This document shows, one piece after another, positions 16,956 to 28,525 of a stretch of 64,000 bases of DNA (position 1 is its first letter; each line of letters begins with the position of its first letter). Under the pieces are notes generated by a model that worked only from the letters and a program-made list of their open reading frames with translations, searched no databases and had not been told where the DNA came from. The DNA comes from Oceanospirillaceae bacterium ASP10-02a (GTDB lineage Bacteria > Pseudomonadota > Gammaproteobacteria > Pseudomonadales > Balneatricaceae): NCBI GenBank assembly GCA_905182035.1, contig CAJIZL010000016.1:1-64000 (forward strand). Direction: 5' to 3'. A program made the position numbers and the translations under genes.

Positions 16956-17729
16956 TTACAAGTCACAGGCATAATCGATAATCAATGGTGAATGATTAGA
17001 GAAACGCTGCTCGCGGTAAATGCGGGCATTGCGTACGTTGCGGCGTAAGTTAGGTGTGGTGATTTGATAATCTAGCCGCGCACCTTCGTTAAGCTTAAAT
17101 GCTCGATTGTAGTCTGGCCACCAAGTGAACTGACGCTCGTTTTGGTTAACTTGGCGGAAAGCATCGCAGAATTCCATTTGGAAAAAAATCTCATCCAATA
17201 CTTCTCGTTCTGCTGGTAAAAAACCAGAATTCTTTTGGTTTACATACCAGCCGGACAGATCTTCAGGTTTGTGGGCCGTATTTATGGTGCCACAAAAAAT
17301 AAAGTCGCGACGTTTACGCAGGGTTTTACGTAAGTGGTTGCTAAACTGTTCCATGAACTCATTCTTAGCATCTAGCTTATCATCATCTCCTAAGCCAGAA
17401 GGCACAGAGATAGATGCTACGCTTATCTTATCGAAGTCGGCTTGAATAAAGCGACCCTCAAAGTCACAGCCAGAAAAACCCATACCTGTCATAATCGCTT
17501 TTGGTTGGTGGCGGCTGTATATGGCGGTACCACTATAGCCATCTTCAAATGCATCAAAGAAATAGGCGTGCCAGCCATCTGGATGGAATAATGGCTCATC
17601 TAGCTGATAATCTTTCTCACGGATATCTTGCAAGCACACCACGTCGGCGCCTTGGGTTACCATCCAATCAAATAGACCGCGTTCGGCTGCCTGGCGCAAA
17701 CCTTGAACATTTAAAGTAATAACACGCAT
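16956..17729 (-). CDS. crc: Crc homologue (catabolite repression control, degenerate ExoIII fold)
   Basis: This 257-residue protein resembles Pseudomonas Crc more than active exonuclease III. Shared stretches include QADFDK, PSG, the WWPD tetrad, RLDYQ and RFSNHSPLIIDY at the end. Several ExoIII catalytic positions are altered: LQD (about residue 35) for LQE, GTIN for GDxN and SNH for SDH, so nuclease activity is unlikely. In Pseudomonas, Crc works with Hfq to repress translation of catabolic mRNAs. Position between rph and pyrE matches the Pseudomonas crc locus. A divergent, catalytically poor xthA-type gene is the alternative reading. Confidence 0.82.
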   Translation of the reverse strand: MRVITLNVQGLRQAAERGLFDWMVTQGADVVCLQDIREKDYQLDEPLFHPDGWHAYFFDAFEDGYSGTAIYSRHQPKAIMTGMGFSGCDFEGRFIQADFDKISVASISVPSGLGDDDKLDAKNEFMEQFSNHLRKTLRKRRDFIFCGTINTAHKPEDLSGWYVNQKNSGFLPAEREVLDEIFFQMEFCDAFRQVNQNERQFTWWPDYNRAFKLNEGARLDYQITTPNLRRNVRNARIYREQRFSNHSPLIIDYACDL

Positions 17730-17918
17730 GGGTATTGTTTGATCACTCGCGCAGAAGCTCGTGTGTAGAGCTCACTATTTCGCATTAGGAATTGATTTTA
17801 TTATTTCCAAAGAATTATACCACGCTCTAGACTTTTGGCCCACAAAGGACTCCAAAATCACAGACGATTTACGCATATTTACTATCCCAAGCGGGCACCT
17901 AGAAGTGAGGCCATAGTG

Positions 17919-17924
17919 TATAAT
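17919..17924 (+). promoter_or_regulatory. predicted -10 element of pyrE promoter
   Basis: A perfect TATAAT lies 41 bases before the pyrE ATG. No good -35 hexamer is found at the right distance. The 236-base crc-pyrE gap is divergent and should carry both promoters; the crc side shows no clear element. Confidence 0.4.
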
Positions 17925-17965
17925 GCGATCAGCTCAAAATGGCAACAAATGATACCGAGACGATT

Positions 17966-18607
17966 ATGAAAGACTACCAAAGAGAATTTATAGAGTTTGC
18001 TATCGAGCGTGATGTTTTGCGGTTTGGTGAATTTACCCTAAAGTCTGGTCGTCTAAGCCCTTACTATTTTAATTTTGGTCTCTTTAACACAGGGTCAGCC
18101 TTGGCTCGACTAGGTCAATATTTTGCCCAAGCTTTAGTAGATTCTGGTATCGAATGTGACGTGATTTTAGGTCCAGCATACAAAGGGATACCGCTCGCCA
18201 CGGCCATGGCAGTGGCCTTGAGTGAGCACCATGGTATTGATATGCCTTATGCCTTTAATCGTAAAGAAGCTAAAGCCCATGGTGAAGGTGGTTCTATTGT
18301 AGGAGCAGAGCTTAAAGGCCGTGTAGTCATTGTCGACGATGTAATTACCGCTGGCACGGCAATCCGAGAAGTGATGACGATCATCGAGGCTCATGAGGCG
18401 ACACCAACGGCAACGTTAATCGCTATTGATCGTATGGAAAAAGGCAAAGGTGAGTTGTCGGCTATTCAGGAAGTGGAACGTGACTACACCATGAAGGTAG
18501 TGAGTATCATTAGCTTTGATGACGTACTGGAATACTTGCAAGAAAGTGGCAGCAAGCTACAACAAGTTGCTGCAATGCTGAAGTACCGCGAAGACTTTGG
18601 GGTATAA
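17966..18607 (+). CDS. pyrE: orotate phosphoribosyltransferase
   Basis: PyrE makes orotidine monophosphate from orotate and PRPP in pyrimidine synthesis. The 213-residue protein equals the E. coli length and begins [20 protein letters not shown], aligning with the E. coli start, which is why 17966 is preferred over an in-frame ATG 27 bases upstream. [18 protein letters not shown] and the PRPP-binding loop [14 protein letters not shown] are intact. It is divergent from crc and convergent with slmA. Confidence 0.97.
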   Translation: MKDYQREFIEFAIERDVLRFGEFTLKSGRLSPYYFNFGLFNTGSALARLGQYFAQALVDSGIECDVILGPAYKGIPLATAMAVALSEHHGIDMPYAFNRKEAKAHGEGGSIVGAELKGRVVIVDDVITAGTAIREVMTIIEAHEATPTATLIAIDRMEKGKGELSAIQEVERDYTMKVVSIISFDDVLEYLQESGSKLQQVAAMLKYREDFGV

Positions 18608-18643
18608 CATTTTGCGTTCTATGCCCCATTAGTCCTCCCGGCA

Positions 18644-19228
18644 TTAGCGCATGAGGTTTTGACTAAGAGCGGCCCATTGGTCTGCCCAGGTGGCAGTAGG
18701 CTTATGGCGAAAATTTGTACGGCTGTACTGGCGAATACGACCTTCTGCTGCGGCCAACAACAAATTGGCACTGCTGCTAGGGGTGTCATGAGTGCGCAAG
18801 CCTTCACGCATTTCTGCTTCTCTAAGAATCTGCTTAAGCTGAGTTTCTAACTTTTCAAATAGCTGATTTACTCGGCTACTTAATCGCTCGTTCTCGCCCG
18901 TAAGGGCTTCGCCTGTCAGAATTCGACTGATACCAGCATTACGTTCTACAAAGGTGAGTAGCAGCGTAAGAATTTGTTGGCACTGGGCTAGGGCGCCCAA
19001 TTCTTGTTGCTGGATCTTCTTTGCACGGCTGAAAATAGTGTCTTCCACAAACTCGATAAGGGCATCGTACATTTGCGCCTTGCTGGCAAAGTGTCTATAC
19101 AAAGCGGCCTCTGATACACCCACACGTTTAGCCAGCGCAGCCGTAGTAATGCGAATGTTCGGGTCCTCTAACATCTCCATTAGGGCGTGCAAGATTTGTT
19201 GTTTACGGGGTATTTTAGTTTCAGTCAT
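18644..19228 (-). CDS. slmA: nucleoid occlusion factor SlmA (TetR family)
   Basis: SlmA binds chromosomal sites and blocks FtsZ assembly over the nucleoid. The 194-residue protein begins with the TetR-type helix-turn-helix (ITTAALAKRVGVSEAALYRHF, residues 27-47) and has SlmA family features RKQQILHALMEMLED, RILTGEALTGENERL and LLLAAAEGRIRQYSRT. Length matches E. coli SlmA (198). It follows argB by 18 bases on the same strand, between argB and pyrE, the usual slmA location in gammaproteobacteria. Confidence 0.94.
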   Translation of the reverse strand: MTETKIPRKQQILHALMEMLEDPNIRITTAALAKRVGVSEAALYRHFASKAQMYDALIEFVEDTIFSRAKKIQQQELGALAQCQQILTLLLTFVERNAGISRILTGEALTGENERLSSRVNQLFEKLETQLKQILREAEMREGLRTHDTPSSSANLLLAAAEGRIRQYSRTNFRHKPTATWADQWAALSQNLMR

Positions 19229-19246
19229 AATACAATTGTGGCTTCT

Positions 19247-21602
<2,356 letters not shown>

Positions 21603-21606
<4 letters not shown>

Positions 21607-22067
21607 TGACGACCAGAATGTCCGAAGCCACCTTCTCCTCGAAGGCTGGCATCAAAGTCATCAACGATAGTCAGTTGGGCTTGTACCACTGGTACAAGCA
21701 CCATTTGAGCAATACGTTCTGCAGGCTCAATAACAAAAGGGGTTGAACCTCGATTCCAACAGGATACCATGAGCTGGCCTTGGTAGTCTGAATCGATAAG
21801 GCCTACCAAATTACCTAGAACCACACCGTGTTTGTGGCCAAGACCAGATCTAGGCAATAACATTGCGCAAAGGTTTGGGTCTTCAACGTGGATGGCCATA
21901 CCCGTAGGTACTAATTCCGTTTGGCCTGGGTTTAGCGTAATAGCATGATCAATACAAGCGCGTAAATCCATACCGGCAGAGCCAGCCGTAGCATAAGTGG
22001 GTAAAGGAATTTCTTGGCCCACACGGGGGTCGAGTATTTTTACAGCTAATTGAGGGCGATGAATCAT
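21603..22067 (-). CDS. dut: dUTP diphosphatase
   Basis: Dut hydrolyses dUTP to dUMP, keeping uracil out of DNA. All five trimeric dUTPase motifs are visible in 154 residues: [38 protein letters not shown] and the C-terminal [10 protein letters not shown] loop that closes the active site. It lies 11 bases after coaBC and overlaps algC by 4 bp in the conserved coaBC-dut-algC-argB string. Confidence 0.97.
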
Positions 22068-22078
22068 GTGGTTTATGC

Positions 22079-23278
22079 CTAGTGGGGAATTCTGGTAATG
22101 GCCGCTATGAGTTGGCGAGCCAATTGATGTTTGGATAATAAGGGTAAATCCTCTACACCACCAGAGGTGATTAAACTGACTTGGTTATTATCACTATTAA
22201 ACCCAATGTCAGTATTAGAAACGTCATTAGCAATGATCATATGCACACCTTTGCGCTTCAGTTTGTCTTGCGCATGAAGGATTAAGTCTTGGGTTTCTGC
22301 AGCAAAACCAACGTGAATTACATGGGGGTGTTGGTTAGACATGGTGGTCAATATATCTGGGTTTTGGGTCAGTTCTAAGGTTAATCCATGATCTGCATTT
22401 TGTTTCTTAAGCTTTTGCTCTGACGCAATGGTAGGGCGATAATCAGCCACTGCTGCCGTAGCAATAAAGTAATCCGCACTCGAACCCGTTTTAAGGCTGG
22501 CCTCAAGCATATCTTGAGCGCTTTCAACGGCAACAAATGTAACGTCTTCAGGCTGTGCCAATTGAGTAGGGCCGCTAATAAGAATCACTGTTGCGCCCTG
22601 ATCTCTTGCGGCTTGTGCCAAAGCGTAACCCATCTTGCCCGAGCTATGGTTGCTGATGTATCGCACGGGATCTATGGCTTCTCTAGTGGGTCCTGCAGTA
22701 ATCACCACAGTCTTACCGTCTAATAGGCCTTGGCTAAACTGCGCTTTAACAGCGGCTAACAGTTCGTTAGGTTCGAGCATACGACCAGCACCAATATCCC
22801 CGCAGGCTTGCTCACCTTCTGCTGGGCCGTGTATTTGCAAGCCTCTGGCTTGCAGTGTTTGTAGATTATCTTGGGTGGCTTGGTCTTGCCACATGGCTTG
22901 GTTCATCGCCGGTGCCAACAGCACAGGTGCATCCGTCGCCAAGCATAGGGTAGTAAGCAAGTCATTGGCCTGGCCTTGGGCTAAACGCGCCATAACGTTG
23001 GCGCTAGCAGGGGCAATGAGTAATAGATCTGCCCATCTGGCAAGCTGTATGTGCCCCATGCCTGCTTCGGCTTGAGGATTAAGCAAGTGTTGATGAACCG
23101 GGTTGCCAGACAAAGCTTGTAGGGTTAGTGGGGTAATAAACTCTATAGCGCCAGAGGTCATAACTACTTGAACTTGGGCCCCTGACTTTATTAGCAGCCG
23201 TACTAGCTCTGCACTTTTATAGGCCGCTATGCCGCCACTTATGGCAAGGATGATATGTCTGTTGTTGAGGCGGCTCAT
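22079..23278 (-). CDS. coaBC: bifunctional phosphopantothenoylcysteine decarboxylase/phosphopantothenate--cysteine ligase
   Basis: CoaBC carries out two steps of coenzyme A synthesis. In 399 residues the N-terminal flavoprotein decarboxylase ([17 protein letters not shown] at residues 14-30, active His in PVHQHLL, APAMN motif, Cys in [12 protein letters not shown]) is followed by the ligase domain ([20 protein letters not shown] from about residue 195, and KKQNAD with the active Lys). It heads the operon with dut. In Pseudomonas radC lies on the other side; here that place holds a degenerate locus and a methyltransferase gene. Confidence 0.96.
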   Translation of the reverse strand: MSRLNNRHIILAISGGIAAYKSAELVRLLIKSGAQVQVVMTSGAIEFITPLTLQALSGNPVHQHLLNPQAEAGMGHIQLARWADLLLIAPASANVMARLAQGQANDLLTTLCLATDAPVLLAPAMNQAMWQDQATQDNLQTLQARGLQIHGPAEGEQACGDIGAGRMLEPNELLAAVKAQFSQGLLDGKTVVITAGPTREAIDPVRYISNHSSGKMGYALAQAARDQGATVILISGPTQLAQPEDVTFVAVESAQDMLEASLKTGSSADYFIATAAVADYRPTIASEQKLKKQNADHGLTLELTQNPDILTTMSNQHPHVIHVGFAAETQDLILHAQDKLKRKGVHMIIANDVSNTDIGFNSDNNQVSLITSGGVEDLPLLSKHQLARQLIAAITRIPH

Positions 23279-23353
23279 AGGGCGATATAACCAATAAATG
23301 GAGCAAATATTAGCTGTCTACTCTAGCATAAATAAAGCCAAGAACTCATTAGC

Positions 23354-23600
23354 TTAATCGCAATCCTTATAAATGAAATCATTCACGGCACGCAGAATAT
23401 CCTTGCGGCTAACCTGGCCAATGAGCTTGCCGTCTTCAACCACAGGAATACGGCGCCTTCCACAATTGATAAATTGTTCTGCTACGGCAATCATGATCCG
23501 GGTTCACGTAGGGGAGCCGCATGAAAGTTGGCACACCAGTAAAACGAGCAAGTTCCATTGCAGAAATGGGCTGAAAAAAGGGATCAGCATCATAGTTCAT
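23354..23600 (-). pseudogene. chimeric remnant: ureohydrolase N-terminus joined to CBS-domain C-terminus
   Basis: The minus-strand frame from ATG 23600 reads FFQPISAMELARFTGVPTFM then RLPYV, which looks like the start of agmatinase/guanidinobutyrase enzymes (RFAGIPTFMRLP is typical there). It soon loses sense and stops. In another frame, positions 23494-23354 encode the end of a CBS domain (INCGRRRIPVVEDGKLIGQV, then SRKDILRAV) with a natural stop. Neither half is functional. The simplest reading is a deletion joining the beginning of one gene to the end of another, near 23500. The CBS part alone is clear; the ureohydrolase part is likely. Confidence 0.7.
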
Positions 23601-23800
23601 CACAGGTCCTAATTTGTTTTTACTGGCATTGTTATTTTTTCAAACATAACTAGTTAAATAGTAGGTACAATCCCAATCTCTGGAACTCATGAGGCGTTTT
23701 TAGCTGTATGGTCGCCACATTATAGTGATGCCTAAGTGCACTTGAAGCTTACAGCAGGCGATAGTTTTTTTTAATCTGTTAACAAATCTTCTACTCTTTT

Positions 23801-24871
23801 CTAGACTATTGCCGCCGCTTCACACATTACCCTCAGTTTGTCTTCCGCCAACTGCGCTGGTAACAAGCCAAGCCCACAGTCAGGTGCTACTATTAGGCGG
23901 TCTCTATCAATGTGATTTAATGCAGAACTCAGCCTTTCAACAACTTCCTCAACCGTTTCTAGGGTGCTGGACGCAATTGCTAATGAGCCAAAGATAACAG
24001 TTTTACTTTCAAATTTCTCCAATAATTCTAAGTTGTTACAGCAATGCTTATCTTCAATGGAAATTTGATCAAAGGCAGCCTGATCAATAGCCTTACTAAG
24101 CTGATAGTAGCTTAAAGGGTCAGCTTTTTTATAATCAGCATCGTCTAAATGGTCTGGATAACCACAACACATGTGTACAATTCTAGTAACCGACTTTGGT
24201 ACTCCATAAAAACATCTTTCTAGACCTTCCATACCGAAGTCTAGGGCGTCTTTGACTGAACGGGCAAAAAGTGGTTCATCAATTTGAATATGCTTACATC
24301 CAGCCTCTACAAGCGCTAAGACTTCTTTATTAATTGTTTTGGCGAGGGCTGTGTTTAGTTTGGGGCGATCATTGTAGAAACAGTCGGCAGTAGTATCCAT
24401 GATTGTTAAAGGTCCAGGTAGTGTAAACTTTACTGGTCTTGAACTGACACCTTGGCTCGCGATATAGTCGTGGGCACTATAATTTTTAACAGAATGCAGA
24501 ATCGGACCCCGAATGGCGGGTAAATCTGTTTCATATGCACCATCCCGAAGGACACGATGTTCCAAACTGTTGAAGTCAAAACCACCTAGGTGCCTACAGT
24601 GGTAATGAATATAATTTTCCCGACGCACTTCGCCATCTGTTGGAATTGAAATTCCTGCACGGATTTGAATTTCCAAGACCTCCTGGGCTGCGCGTATAAA
24701 TAAATCTTCATGCGCATCTTTATTTTTTTCAATATCTTTTGAATATTGATAAGTTGTCTCAGCAGTATTCATTCCGCCTGTTTCCTTAGCCAAATCGAAC
24801 CAATCGCGGACAGGGACGTAGTTTGGCTTAGGGAAGGCGCCAATTGTGGTGGTAATCAGAGACGGTTTCAT
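23801..24871 (-). CDS. stand-alone MetE C-terminal-type methyltransferase (cobalamin-independent methionine synthase II family)
   Basis: This 356-residue protein corresponds to only the catalytic barrel of MetE. The zinc ligands seem to be kept: His233-x-Cys235 in HMCCGYPD, Glu273 in SIEDKH and Cys332 in PDCGLG. The homocysteine side shows TTIGAFPKP at residues 8-16 and IQIDEPLFAR near 197. The N-terminal half that binds folate in full MetE (about 750 residues) is absent, so the methyl donor may not be methyl-tetrahydrofolate. It has a good Shine-Dalgarno (AAAGGG) and AT-rich flanks, and sits where Pseudomonas-like neighbours carry radC. Transfer of a methyl group to homocysteine is inferred, not shown. 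Confidence 0.8.
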   Translation of the reverse strand: MKPSLITTTIGAFPKPNYVPVRDWFDLAKETGGMNTAETTYQYSKDIEKNKDAHEDLFIRAAQEVLEIQIRAGISIPTDGEVRRENYIHYHCRHLGGFDFNSLEHRVLRDGAYETDLPAIRGPILHSVKNYSAHDYIASQGVSSRPVKFTLPGPLTIMDTTADCFYNDRPKLNTALAKTINKEVLALVEAGCKHIQIDEPLFARSVKDALDFGMEGLERCFYGVPKSVTRIVHMCCGYPDHLDDADYKKADPLSYYQLSKAIDQAAFDQISIEDKHCCNNLELLEKFESKTVIFGSLAIASSTLETVEEVVERLSSALNHIDRDRLIVAPDCGLGLLPAQLAEDKLRVMCEAAAIV

Positions 24872-25076
24872 TTTTCACCCTTTGATAGTTTGATTGAAGC
24901 TTTAAATAGTAAATTTGTTATTTCAATTTATTCCTGATCTGCCTGTAACAATAACCTTTTCATGGACACTGTCAATAAGGTTGGATGAAAATGGTCTTCT
25001 AGGCCATTGAAATGATGCATGTTTCGTGGCTTGATAGGCACTAATTGTATGCTAGTTAACTGTCTGAGAATCGTTG

Positions 25077-25889
25077 ATGCCAGAGTTGCCAGAAGTAGAA
25101 ACCACCCGTGTGGGCATTAGTCCACATATCCAAGGCCAAACCTTACACCAGGTTGTAGTTAGAGACGCCCGTTTGCGTTGGCCGGTGCCCACTGACTTAG
25201 CCGCCAATGTGGAGGGTAAACCTTTACGCCGAGTGGTGCGGCGAGGCAAGTACCTGCTATTTGAATTTGATCATGGTGCTATTATTGGTCATCTTGGTAT
25301 GACAGGCAGTATGCGTATTGTGAATCATGAGGAACCTCCGGCATACCATGATCATGTGGATTTGGTGTTTTCAGGAGTTACCCTCAGGTATCGAGATCCA
25401 CGCCGATTTGGTTGTATCTTATGGCAAGAGAACCCAGTAATGGCCCATGTCTTGCTAGCCAGTTTAGGGCCGGAGCCATTGTCCGATGAGTTTGATGTGG
25501 CACATTTATTGAGGGCGTGTAAAGGCAAAAAACAAGCAATTAAGAGCTTAATAATGGACGGTAAGCAGGTGGTTGGGGTGGGTAACATCTACGCTAACGA
25601 AGCGCTATTTATGGCAGGTATTCATCCACATCGACAAGCAGGTCGGATTTCGGCTGAGCGTTTAGACCGACTGGTGGTATGTTGCAAGCAAGTGTTGTCG
25701 GCGGCGATAAAGCAGGGAGGCACCACTTTGCGGGATTTTGTGGACAGTGAAGGCAAGCCGGGTTATTTCAAACAACAGTTACAAGTATATGGTCGAGCAG
25801 GCCAAGCATGTGTAACTTGTGATCAGCATTTAACAGAAAGCCGCTTAGGGCAGCGCAGTACAGTGTATTGCAAGCGCTGCCAGCGGTAG
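25077..25889 (+). CDS. mutM: formamidopyrimidine-DNA glycosylase MutM
   Basis: MutM removes oxidised purines such as 8-oxoguanine and nicks the abasic site. The 270-residue protein starts MPELPEVE, whose Pro2 and Glu3 are the catalytic residues after Met removal. The beta-strand Lys in RRGKYLLFEF, the H2TH region with GVGNIYANEALF, and a C-terminal zinc finger (Cys-x2-Cys ... Cys-x2-Cys, residues about 245-268) are intact. Start 25077 is fixed by the need for Pro at position 2. It is convergent with the ferredoxin gene. Confidence 0.97.
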   Translation: MPELPEVETTRVGISPHIQGQTLHQVVVRDARLRWPVPTDLAANVEGKPLRRVVRRGKYLLFEFDHGAIIGHLGMTGSMRIVNHEEPPAYHDHVDLVFSGVTLRYRDPRRFGCILWQENPVMAHVLLASLGPEPLSDEFDVAHLLRACKGKKQAIKSLIMDGKQVVGVGNIYANEALFMAGIHPHRQAGRISAERLDRLVVCCKQVLSAAIKQGGTTLRDFVDSEGKPGYFKQQLQVYGRAGQACVTCDQHLTESRLGQRSTVYCKRCQR

Positions 25890-25919
25890 AAATCTTGCCA
25901 TGAGCAAGGGCTAACCCAA

Positions 25920-26722
<803 letters not shown>

Positions 26723-26796
26723 TTATTTTAACCCCTGCCTATAACTATTAGCCTCAAAACAGCGGAATACTAAATGAATTATATAAACGATACAAC

Positions 26797-26841
26797 AAAA
26801 ATAATATAGTTATAAGAAACTAATTTCTTATAACTATATTA
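26797..26841 (-). terminator. AT-rich 18-bp perfect hairpin terminator after the TrpD2-like gene
   Basis: Arms 26802-26819 and 26824-26841 are perfect 18-base inverted repeats around a 4-base loop. On the minus strand a TTTTTG tract (26801-26796) follows. The first base pairs include the stop codon of the gene at 26839. The stem has only four G-C pairs at most, unusual for a terminator, but length and T tract make the role likely. Confidence 0.7.
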
Positions 26842-27837
26842 CATAAGTCGTCGATTTCTACTTTGCCACCAATTTGTTGCCAGTTGAGTTGCGTCTGGTT
26901 GCTCTTTTGCCTTGCCTAAAAGCACCAAACAACTGGCCAAAGTACTAATAACTGCTGCCTCACCATAGGCGTCTTGCTGCTCGTCTCGCCATAGTAGCTG
27001 TAGGCGTTGTGGGTCTAGCTGCTGTTCTTGGGTATCACGCTTGGGAAGTTGCCGCTGCCATATTTGGCTACTGCTTGTTTGTGCATCCACCCACTGTAAT
27101 TCACACTCATTATCGGGGCGTACTTCAGCTTCGCCTCCGTCACCGCGAATGGTCAAACTACGGGGGTGTTTTAATAACATGGCCGTTTGTTGATGCAGTG
27201 GGCCATAAGCAGGATGAAACACCCCGTCGATAGTATGTTTTGCGGCCAATGGATTCAGCAACCGAGTTAACGTATGAACTGGCGAACGTAAACCAAAAAT
27301 AGCGCGTAAGCTAATGATATGGTTTAGCGGTGGGCTTAAGTGTTGTAGGCTCATAAAGCTAAAGTTGCCGTTGCGTAATTGGGTTTCAACTTGATGCCAA
27401 TTATTGGCCACCGGTAAACCTAACTGTTGCAATACGTCTTCACTATAGATGCGCCCGTGTGTATGGCCCTTAGCGCCATGCATAAACACCTTAACGCCTT
27501 GGCCCGCCAAGGTGAGAGCAGATAGCAAGAACCATGGTAAATGGCGCTTTTTGCCTGCATAACTAGACCAGTCTATATCCACTTCAATACCAGACACCTG
27601 GGCAGCTGAATAATTATGGAAATGACGTACGGCTTCTACAAACCCTGCTAGTTCCGCTGGCGTTTCTTCTTTTAGCCGCAGCAACATTAAGAAAGCGCCT
27701 AGCTGCTCTGGCTCTACCTGCTGCTGCAAGATCATACCCATGGCATCACGGGCTTCGTCTTGGCTAAGTGAGCGGCTGCCGCGTTTGCCCTTTCCTAGGG
27801 CGCGGACGTATGGCGCAAAGGCGTGTTCAATGGCCAT
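26839..27837 (-). CDS. TrpD2/YbiB-like glycosyl transferase family protein
   Basis: A 332-residue protein of the nucleoside phosphorylase/phosphoribosyltransferase class III fold related to anthranilate phosphoribosyltransferase (TrpD). It has the N-terminal helical pair (SLSQDEARDAMGMILQQQV, QLGAFLMLLRLKEET), a degenerate glycine loop region, and RSPVHTLTRLLNPLA typical of YbiB/TrpD2. E. coli YbiB binds nucleic acid and is not an anthranilate enzyme; function here is open. The ATG at 27837 is preferred over a TTG 33 bases upstream, giving an 11-bp overlap with the HAD gene. Confidence 0.82.
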   Translation of the reverse strand: MAIEHAFAPYVRALGKGKRGSRSLSQDEARDAMGMILQQQVEPEQLGAFLMLLRLKEETPAELAGFVEAVRHFHNYSAAQVSGIEVDIDWSSYAGKKRHLPWFLLSALTLAGQGVKVFMHGAKGHTHGRIYSEDVLQQLGLPVANNWHQVETQLRNGNFSFMSLQHLSPPLNHIISLRAIFGLRSPVHTLTRLLNPLAAKHTIDGVFHPAYGPLHQQTAMLLKHPRSLTIRGDGGEAEVRPDNECELQWVDAQTSSSQIWQRQLPKRDTQEQQLDPQRLQLLWRDEQQDAYGEAAVISTLASCLVLLGKAKEQPDATQLATNWWQSRNRRLM

Positions 27838-28525
27838 GAATGTTTGCCACGGCAGCGCCAAGTTGGTCAAGGTGGTGGATTTCCGCGCAGGCCTCAGCTT
27901 GCCGAGCAGGCCAAGATTTTTGTTCGGGGTTCATCCAGATAGTGCGCATGCCGGCGGCTTGGGCACCAGCAATGTCATGCTCTGGATGGTCGCCAATATG
28001 GATAAAATGTTCGGCACTAAGGCCCGTGTGCTTGAGTGCTCTGGCAAAAAAATCTGGGTGTGGCTTACTCACACCAAGCTGGGCGGAGTTAAAATAGAAA
28101 TCAAATAAGTGAGCTATGCCCACCTGTGCTAAATCGGCATTACCGTTGGTGAGGGCACCTATTTGGTAGTTTTGCCTAAGGGCACTGATTTGGGTTTGAG
28201 TACCGGCAAATAGCTCTACGTCATTGCGAGCAGCAAAATACACTGTAAAAGCCTGTTGGGCCAACGTATTGGCAGTGTCATAACCACAGCGCGATAGCCC
28301 TAGTTGGATCAGCGCAACACGAATCTGGCTCAAGTCATGTACTAGATGAGGGTTGTCGGCAACAATTTCGTCTCTTAGCTCTTCGATACCCTGATTATCA
28401 TAAGCTTGGCTAAACTTAGGCGTATGGTGGTTCATCCACGCCAGCATACGCTGGTTGGCCTTTTCAATCACTGGGGCAATGGCCCATAAGGTGTCGTCTA
28501 AATCAAAGGTAATAACTTTAATCAT
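27827..28525 (-). CDS. HAD family hydrolase (YigB-like)
   Basis: A 232-residue haloacid-dehalogenase hydrolase: motif I DLDDTLW (residues 7-13), motif II in GALTNGN, motif III Lys in GVSKPHPDFF and motif IV GDHPEHDIAGAQAAGM. It resembles E. coli YigB, an FMN/5-amino-6-ribitylamino-uracil phosphatase, and like yigB follows xerC. The start at 28525 places motif I at the normal distance from the N-terminus and overlaps xerC by 8 bp; the frame extends further but only into xerC. Confidence 0.88.
   Translation of the reverse strand: MIKVITFDLDDTLWAIAPVIEKANQRMLAWMNHHTPKFSQAYDNQGIEELRDEIVADNPHLVHDLSQIRVALIQLGLSRCGYDTANTLAQQAFTVYFAARNDVELFAGTQTQISALRQNYQIGALTNGNADLAQVGIAHLFDFYFNSAQLGVSKPHPDFFARALKHTGLSAEHFIHIGDHPEHDIAGAQAAGMRTIWMNPEQKSWPARQAEACAEIHHLDQLGAAVANIHGH

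Noticed and set aside
23354-23494. A small intact CBS-domain gene
   Set aside because: Only 46 codons, less than one CBS domain, with no ribosome-binding site and with the frame closed just upstream.
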